DNA of 64,000 bases from Blastomyces gilchristii SLH14081 (lineage: Eukaryota > Ascomycota > Eurotiomycetes > Onygenales > Ajellomycetaceae), in contig NW_003101671.1 in assembly GCF_000003855.2 (NCBI RefSeq), positions 1,912,224-1,976,223 on the forward strand, in the 5' to 3' direction. Positions 58,301 through 64,000 of the stretch are shown here, in pieces. The notes beneath the pieces are model-generated. The model was not told the origin of the DNA. It did not search any database and worked only from the letters and a program-made list of their open reading frames with translations. Both the position numbers and the translations under genes were made by a program. How positions within the stretch are numbered: the first letter of the stretch is position 1; each line of letters starts with the position of its first letter.

Positions 58301-59331
58301 GCTAATTCTTTTCTTTTAGATGAGATATTCTTATTTCATCAAGGTTTTGAATACTCAGAAGATTTTCTCTTTGAAATATTATCTCTAACACTTGTTAGAA
58401 TAATAGATGTAATAAGCTTCACTCTATTCTCAAGCATTTCATTTGAGATATCTGGATCAGAATTTCAATATAGCTTATTCTGTCTTTCAGATTTTAACAG
58501 TTTTATGCTTTCTTCAACTGCTTTTCAATCAGCTTTTTCAAAGTTAAACTGATTAGAGAGAAGAGGATTTTCACTCATTTGTTTTTCACTCAGTTCAATC
58601 TCAAATTGAATAATCTCATAATCTGATTCTGATGTCTCATTTGAATCAATAAACCAGTTTACAAGTCTTCTTTTCATTAGATTTTATGACATGAAGATTA
58701 GATCTATAATAGATTTCTGTTTTATGCCTTTTCTAAAGAATGTTTGTTGATCAGACTTATTAATCAAATCTATTGAATGCTCAAAGATTCATTCAACTAG
58801 ATTATCAGCTCTCACTGCTCTCTTGCATTCTGAATTTCATCAGGAATGATGTGCATTGAAATCTCCTGCAATTATAGAGTTTCTTGATGAAGTTATGTTC
58901 AGAAATTCTCTATCAATTGTTCAGATATTGTTATTTTTCTTCAATGACTTTTCATTATAGATATTTATGAGCTGTATAGTATTAAACTCATTTTCTTTAT
59001 CTATAATATCACTCACCAGAATATCAGGGTCAGACATGATATCAAATCTTAGATTAAATTGATATCTTGATCTCTTTCTTTCATAGATCACTACTCTTGA
59101 CTTTATCTCAGACTTTTGAGATAGAAAGCAGTAGTAGCTTGAATGAGAAATGATGTAATTTTACTCAGCATCAAAATTCAGTTTCTGAAGTAGTACAAAA
59201 TCAACTTTTTATTCAAATGCAATTTGAAGACAAGAATAAATACAGTTTGAGTTTCTATTCACATTATTTTGAATAAATGTGATTTTTGAAGAGTTTTTAA
59301 ACTTTTTTTGTTGTTTTTGTTGTATATTCAT
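55369..59331 (-). pseudogene. LINE ORF2: endonuclease, reverse transcriptase, RNase H
   Basis: About 1320 codons from MNIQQKQQKKFKN. The AP-endonuclease part has ITFIQNNVNRNSN, IIAGDFNAHHSW and ESDYEIIQFE; the last is normally SDH, so catalytic His has become Tyr. The reverse transcriptase part has LNCLEKILKKIIATQLSFI, SSISSILFAIYTAYLF and SLSYVNNIGLVYSSKT; the last is normally YVDD, so both catalytic Asp are Asn. The RNase H region has DAELFVIVKAFKL, IWIFSDSQAALKRL and HWVPAHMNIHGNELTDSAVK, followed by a tail to EEEEINQI and stop. The enzyme would nick target DNA and copy its RNA there. Changes at catalytic sites are all explained by C-to-T or G-to-A. Dead copy. Confidence 0.9.
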
Positions 59332-59369
59332 ACTAAAAGAGAGTAGAGATAGAGTAGGATCTAGTCACT

Positions 59370-60965
59370 ATCATCAAATAGTAGATTATAACTATTTTGA
59401 AAAGTAGGAATCTCAACTGCTTACATTATATCTAGTTTATCACCAGAGTCATTTCTCAATTCTCTAATCTTAACAGAAGTTTGAGGATTCAAATTCTGTT
59501 TACATTTAGCTGAAGAATTGAAGTTTGAAGATTTAGATAGTTGAGAGTTTCTTCTTTTTAAGCTTGTAGTTGTAAGTCTACTGACTTGACTGTTCTCTTC
59601 AGTTCTAGATTGACTTTGAGCTTCATCTTTTCTTCAGTTCTTTTGAGTTCTAGGAGTAAACATACATTCTTTTGAGCTAGATGCATGTTTTTCTTTGCAA
59701 TTAGAGCACTTAAGCAGAGTATATTGACAAATTTCATCTCTTTTTGAGCATGTTTCATATTTATGCTCACTAGTTTTGTAATCTCTGGCACAGAATGCAT
59801 ATTTTGAGTCTCTAAAATATGATATTGCAAAGTGTTCATATCTTTGACAGTTTGAACACTGTGTTTGAGCTTTGAGATTCATTCTTGAGTCTTTGTATTC
59901 ATGAACTCTCATTTTCAAATCTGCTACTCTTACTTCAGAGATCTTTGACTGTTTAAGTGTTTTTATATATACTAGAATAGAGGCATTTCTCCTGCTTTGT
60001 CTGAACTCAATTGAATTTAGTTATACAGGCTTCTTTCTCAGTTGAATAGAGTTGTATTCTTCTAATTCATTTTTGAGAAGTAGTATTTCTTCTTCACAGT
60101 CAAAAATTTCAACTGGAATATCATGAAGAATGAATTTGTCTCACTTTTCATCTCTTTCAGATAGAATTGTTGTGTTTAGCAAAGATTCTACTGCTGACTT
60201 TCAGAGATTCTCATTCTGAATAAGGAATTCAGCACTGAATTCAGACATTATAGTCAGAATGATGAAGTTTTCAAAGAATGATGACTTAATTGAAGCTATA
60301 ACTGATTTTTAAACTTCAATATCAGTCATTAACTGAGAAAAGAACTGCTGATTAATTTCATTTCTGATTCTGAAAATGAGATTTAAGTTTAGCTTGTTTC
60401 TTTGCAGAATGTCCTGATTTGAGATTTTGAGAATAAGTCTTCTATTTCTAGAGATTTGAAAGTTTTTCTCTTTTTGCATTTTCTTTTTCACTTTTCTATG
60501 AATAGAGGCATGAGCAGTATTCTTCTCAGTTTTCTCAGGATTTTGAGCAGGTTTTGAGACAGCAGGTTTAGAGACAGCAGATTCAGCTGCTTGAGCATAT
60601 GTTTTCTTCTGATTTAAAGAAGAAGAAGAAGTAGGAAAAAGAGAAGAAGAAGAGTAAGATGAAGAGTCAGTGATTGTACTAGGAATTTTCAATGTTTTTT
60701 GAACTGTGTTTGAGATTCCAAGTTTGAACTTGATCATCTTCTGTAGTTATCTAGCCTGAGTATGAAGAATTAACAGAACTTCTTCATTCATCTCACTCAG
60801 ACACTGCTTTCTAAGAATCTTACTTACTTTTTCAAGTTTCTGTATTTCAAGAACTTGTTGTTTCTCTATTTCTTCTTTCTTTCTTCTCTTCAGAATTTCA
60901 ATCTCAGGAATAGCATTTGAGAAAGCATCTTTTTTCACATCAACTGAGTATACTTTTGAACTCAT
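59370..60965 (-). pseudogene. LINE ORF1: nucleic-acid-binding protein with zinc knuckles
   Basis: Starts MSSKVYSVDVKKDAFSN with a charged coiled-coil-like N-terminus (EIEILKRRKKEEIEKQQVLE), a Ser-rich linker (SSSYSSSSLFPTSSSSLNQK), and KTYAQAAESAVSKPA. Then comes the knuckle region 59858-59660: CSNCQRYEHFAISYF, YAFCARDYKTSEHKY and CSNCKEKHASSSKEC. By comparison with the CCHC pattern, several Cys have become Tyr (for example ISYFRDSKYAFC), a C-to-T effect. A few frame steps and stops (near 60745, 60310 and 59634) break it. ORF1 proteins coat LINE RNA. Confidence 0.85.
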
Positions 60966-61009
60966 TATTCTTACTCAATGAAAAGTTGATCAGACTAATT
61001 CAATTGAGA

Positions 61010-61939
61010 TATTTATTAAACTCTTTTGAATTGAAAAGTTGATCAGACTGTTTTAATTAAGAGGTTTCTAAGTCTGTTTTCAATTGAAAAGTTAGTCAGA
61101 CTATTTCAAAAGAAGAATAACAGACTTTTGTGTATAAAATACCTGATTTTTTTCACACTAGTTCAGTAACTAGATTAGATTTTTGAAGAGAATCTAATAA
61201 ACTAAAATTGATTTTTAAGATAAATTAATAAAATCTTTACAATCTCTTTCTTGAAATACAGTGAGAAAAAGTATGATATCAATTAATAATAAATCAGATA
61301 ATATGACAGTTTTTGAGAGAAAAACTGACAAAAAATAAATCAATTTTTTGCAGAGAAATTGATTAAAACTATTCAATTTTATTCTAAATTATTCAATTCT
61401 TCTCACACAACAAGTATGCAACTCAAATCAGTTAATAAAGAGTGTAAAAAAGAATTAAGTATTAATGAAAGCTCTTCAGTCACTGAAAAAGTAATTCTTA
61501 CTTAAAAGAATATGAAATTATGACAGAAAACAACTCTGTTTTTAATTCTTTGTAAGAATATTGTGTAAAACCCAGAGAAAAACATCTTACTTTTTCAAGA
61601 GAAGTAAAAAACTATTTCTGAAATCTTTTTTTTTTGTATTAACTGCTGCAGAAGAATGAGATAGAAACTGCTAAGATATGTACTACTGTATACTCTCTAT
61701 CAAGACTTTTTCTCTTCAGAGTCTTGATATTATAGAGAATATAAGTCTGTTTCTATATGATAATATAAATATTGTCAGTGAGATGTGAAGGAACTGATTA
61801 TTTATATCTTAAAATAGAAGACTTTGTCAATGATTATATCAATATAGAGTTAATTCTCAAATTCAATAGAAATCTAGTGTTGCTGTTCTCAATTTCTTGC
61901 AGAATCTATTGAATATTGAGGTATTAAAACTAGATTTAA
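61010..61939. other. AT-rich part of the LINE 5' UTR
   Basis: Between ORF1 and the CpG-rich leader. It contains repeated aaaagttgatcagact / aaaagttagtcagact units (about 60980-61100), possibly old tandem repeats. No coding sequence. Confidence 0.45.
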
Positions 61940-62646
61940 TATATCTCACTGTGCAGGGATCAAAGGCTCAGTCAGACCTTGGAATATACTGATTTTATAG
62001 TTGTCATGTCTGCTGATTATGTATTGAGTACAGTTGCTGAGGTATCTTTTTGTACTTTTCTGTCGGGGATGGGCCAGATTGAGAGGGGTGGTACGAGGAT
62101 GAGACTTGGTGTTGATGTCTAGATACACTGAAGACAGACCGCGGAGGTTGCACTTCAGAAGTGGCTGTTGGTTATGTGCTTGATATTATCGCCGAGGTAT
62201 CTTTTTGTATTTTTCTGCCGGGGATGGGCCAGATTAGGAAGGGCGGTACGAGGGTGGGACTTGGCGTTGATGTTTTGGAACATCAAAGATGGACAGGGTT
62301 TTCGCGGAGGTCGCTCCTCAGATATCTCCACAACTACAGATTGGGGATCTTCCAAAATCGAGAAGATTGGTGCATATGGCTAGGTCTCTTCACCTTACAA
62401 TTTGTATGGCAATTTGGCCCGGGGTTGTGGTGTGGTAGGGGAGAATGGGGGATAATCCCATGCAGGAGTTCCGAACGACATCTGGTTCACATTTGACTGG
62501 ATAACTCCACCACCACACGGGGTATGCGGTCGGCGATGGGGTCAAAATGCTCGTATGATCGAGGGCTTTTCGATGGATCTATCGGCGGGTTCTTATTCGA
62601 AAAATCGAGCGAGTTCGTGGTGGAGCGGTTGTCATTCTGAATTGAA
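61940..62646 (-). repeat. CpG-rich LINE 5' end with a 155-bp tandem duplication
   Basis: Two copies of a ~155-bp unit are aligned by gaggtatctttttgta (62039 and 62194), then ggggatgggccagatt, ggtacgagg and gcggaggt. The inner copy (nearer ORF1) has C-to-T and G-to-A differences (tgtcgggg versus tgccgggg; ggtggtacg versus ggcggtacg). The outer ~300 bp (62340-62640) is normal-GC with many CpGs. On the LINE strand each unit reads INxKSHPRTxxxNLAHPRQK, so it was either once translated or keeps an open frame by chance. It may act as a promoter-type leader of the element. The change to CpG-free sequence occurs at about 61940-62040. Confidence 0.7.
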
Positions 62647-62658
62647 AAACATTGTCTG
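62647..62658. repeat. Right target-site duplication of the LINE
   Basis: aaacattgtctg (plus t) identical to 54959-54970. It lies immediately outside the CpG-rich LINE leader. Confidence 0.88.
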
Positions 62659-64000
62659 TGATGTCACTGAGTAATGAAGAATTATATTTATAATAAGTAT
62701 AGAAAGAAGATATCTCTAAGATTGTATTCTTTGCATTATTATATATGAATTCAGTGATCAGAAGATGTTTAGATTAATCATTTTAATAATATAAATAGAA
62801 TGTTTAAAGATACTATTTTAATATCTGATTCTGATATTCAGTCTGACTATTTATTTGCAGATGAAATACAGTACTGAGAAGACATCTTATTATAAGATAA
62901 TAGTAAAAAGTCAATCAGTATTTACTGATGAAGAGGAATTCTTAATCTGTTATCAACAATTTCAGAGTACTATGATTATAAATGATAATATCTAAAAACA
63001 GGTCAGTTAATTTAGAGGCTTTAATCTTTTTATAAGTAGAAATATATTTAGTCATCTTTATAAAGTAATTAATAATGATTAAAATTGAGTTATATTCTTT
63101 GACTCTTGTTAACTTTAACAGGTCAACTATGAAATTCATTAATAGATTCTATTATAGGCTTTTTGAAACAGACAGTGATATCAACTCATCATATTACTTA
63201 TATCACAGAATTGTTATTCTTTGACAGACATTGTAAGTTTTAATATACTTTTTAACATCTGCTCAGAGCTTGTTTTAAATATATTTATATTTTAAAAGCT
63301 TCTCAGTCTTCTCTAACTCAAAGTGCTCTATATGAGAATTATTATAATGAATTCTCAATAACTTCTGACACACTATTCTGCTACAAGAAATGAAGATTAA
63401 ATTATTTAGTAGTAGAAGTTTACATTCTTCTAGTTATCAGTAACTTAGTTTCTTAGTGATATTATCTCACTCAGAGCCTGTCTCTTTCAAGTTTAAACCA
63501 GATTCTTTCTTCTTCAACTTCTGAATTCAAGCTGTAGTAGAGACATCTCTTTACTGTAACTTATCAATAAATTCTAGAAGTAGTTAAGTTGAAAGATTGT
63601 AGACTATTTCATTCTTTATTAATTTAATAATAGTAAGATATAACATAAGAAGCTCATGATCTTTAGTGTCAGTTCTCTGCAGAGATCTGAGTTTTCTTTC
63701 ACCTTCTATACTAAGTCACACAGCTGTCTTATCAGCACTGTTTCTGAGCTTCAGAGAATCTTAACTTTCTGTAACTAGCTTCTTCTGCAGTGATAACAGA
63801 GATTCTTTTGTAGAATTCTTCTTCTCATTAATAATATTATAATCAGACTGTTTAAATAATATATCAGTAGAGTTAAGCTGATCTGAATAGTATCAGATAT
63901 ATAAGAGACCTACACTGAATAAATTAGTATAATATTTATAGATCTTATATACAAGTGAAAAATGTTAGAGAAGAAAAGAAAAGAGAAAGTGTGAAATCAG
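62659..64000 (-). pseudogene. Ty3/gypsy chromovirus pol: zinc-binding and integrase core
   Basis: Minus strand. About 63370-63220 gives LLRIHYNNSHIEHFELEKTE followed by KLLKYKYI-NKL-ADVKKYI and NVCQR, the HHCC integrase zinc module (one Cys lost). 63139-62942 gives MNFIVDLLKLTRVKEYNSIL and IIINYFIKMTKYISTYKKIK, the integrase core around its first catalytic Asp (FIVDLP…) and the ITD block. 62880-62660 gives HLQINSQTEYQNQILK-YL and ITEFIYNNAKNTILEISSFY, and then …YKYNSSLLSDITDNV, where the LINE interrupts it. The sequence right of 63400 should hold RNase H and RT, but I cannot read it securely. Decayed by many stops; continues at 54970-54345. Confidence 0.85.

Larger units (their letters stand above)
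54971..62646 (-). mobile_element. Full-length LINE (non-LTR retrotransposon) with two ORFs
   Basis: A 7.7-kb element on the minus strand flanked by a 12-13 bp target-site duplication. Order from its 5' end (right): CpG-rich leader with a 155-bp tandem duplication (62646-about 61940), AT-rich 5' UTR, ORF1 with zinc knuckles (60965-about 59370), ORF2 with endonuclease, reverse transcriptase and RNase H (59331-55369), 3' UTR and (TAA)n tail. This is the layout of the fungal Tad1-type LINEs. CpG is essentially absent from about 55000 to 61900. Stops and missense changes inactivate both ORFs, but the frames are still readable over long runs, so the insertion is younger than most of the surrounding block. 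Confidence 0.9.

Noticed and set aside
61940..62646. CpG-rich islet as an independent host gene inside the isochore
   Set aside because: The target-site duplication lies outside it, so it arrived with the LINE. The open stretches on the minus strand have stops and no recognisable domain. Kept as part of the LINE.
1..64000. CRISPR arrays, operons, bacterial-type promoters or ribosome binding sites
   Set aside because: The window is eukaryotic; no regularly spaced direct repeats with unique spacers were seen.

Overview
The window looks like nuclear DNA of a filamentous ascomycete. Its genes have short spliceosomal introns (about 50-260 bp, GT..AG, several with CTGAC-type branch points), and the gene set is typical of Pezizomycotina: MED16, HST3/HST4, DPB4, NUG1, PUF6, GOS1, ATP10, RPL35 and a POL4-type polymerase. 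The abrupt change from a normal-GC gene block to a very AT-rich, CpG-poor block packed with decayed transposons resembles the isochore genomes of Onygenales such as Blastomyces. That taxonomic guess is inference from sequence style only.

Layout. Positions 1-2.7 kb hold a decayed Ty1/copia retrotransposon on the + strand that kept its CpGs. Positions 4.1-40.7 kb are a gene block with 14 recognisable or well-supported spliced genes plus one small gene that I assembled from two short exons: an unknown protein (4148-5294), an SRPK-like kinase (5788-7581), PUF6 (8042-10191), a large unknown low-complexity protein (11539-14727), tRNA-Leu(UAG) (15643-15734, minus), a two-zinc-module transcription factor (16924-19671, minus), a family-X DNA polymerase (20232-22596, minus), ATP10 (22886-24031), GOS1 (24318-25180, minus), RPL35 (25554-26345), MED16 (27096-30585, minus), a 67-residue protein (31338-31590, minus), an HST3/HST4-type sirtuin (31832-33611), DPB4 (35082-36433, minus), NUG1 (37283-39110, minus) and a HAD phosphatase (39558-40650). 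All exon joins were chosen by frame, splice dinucleotides and fit to the protein family. Most are conserved housekeeping genes (chromatin and replication, ribosome biogenesis, Golgi trafficking, mitochondrial ATP synthase assembly); I see no biosynthetic cluster or defence island.

From about 41.2 kb to the end is an AT-rich isochore. It begins exactly at an LTR-like repeat. The repeat occurs as an inverted pair (41227-41829 and 42761-43421) enclosing a fragment of a LINE. Further right are a likely gypsy gag remnant, A-rich low-complexity DNA, a hAT transposase remnant, a 100-N assembly gap, and long stretches I cannot assign. The best-resolved structure is a full-length 7.7-kb LINE (54971-62646, minus strand). 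It is inserted into the integrase of a Ty3/gypsy chromovirus with a 12-13 bp target-site duplication. Integrase reading resumes across the LINE and ends in a chromodomain. The LINE carries both ORFs but with mutated catalytic residues, and has a CpG-rich 5' end with a 155-bp tandem duplication that escaped the mutation seen in its body.

I found no convincing new multi-gene system. The most interesting material is the nested and inverted transposon architecture, the unusual mutation signature (CpG, CC and GG scarce while CpA is common), and the CpG-rich LINE 5' end.
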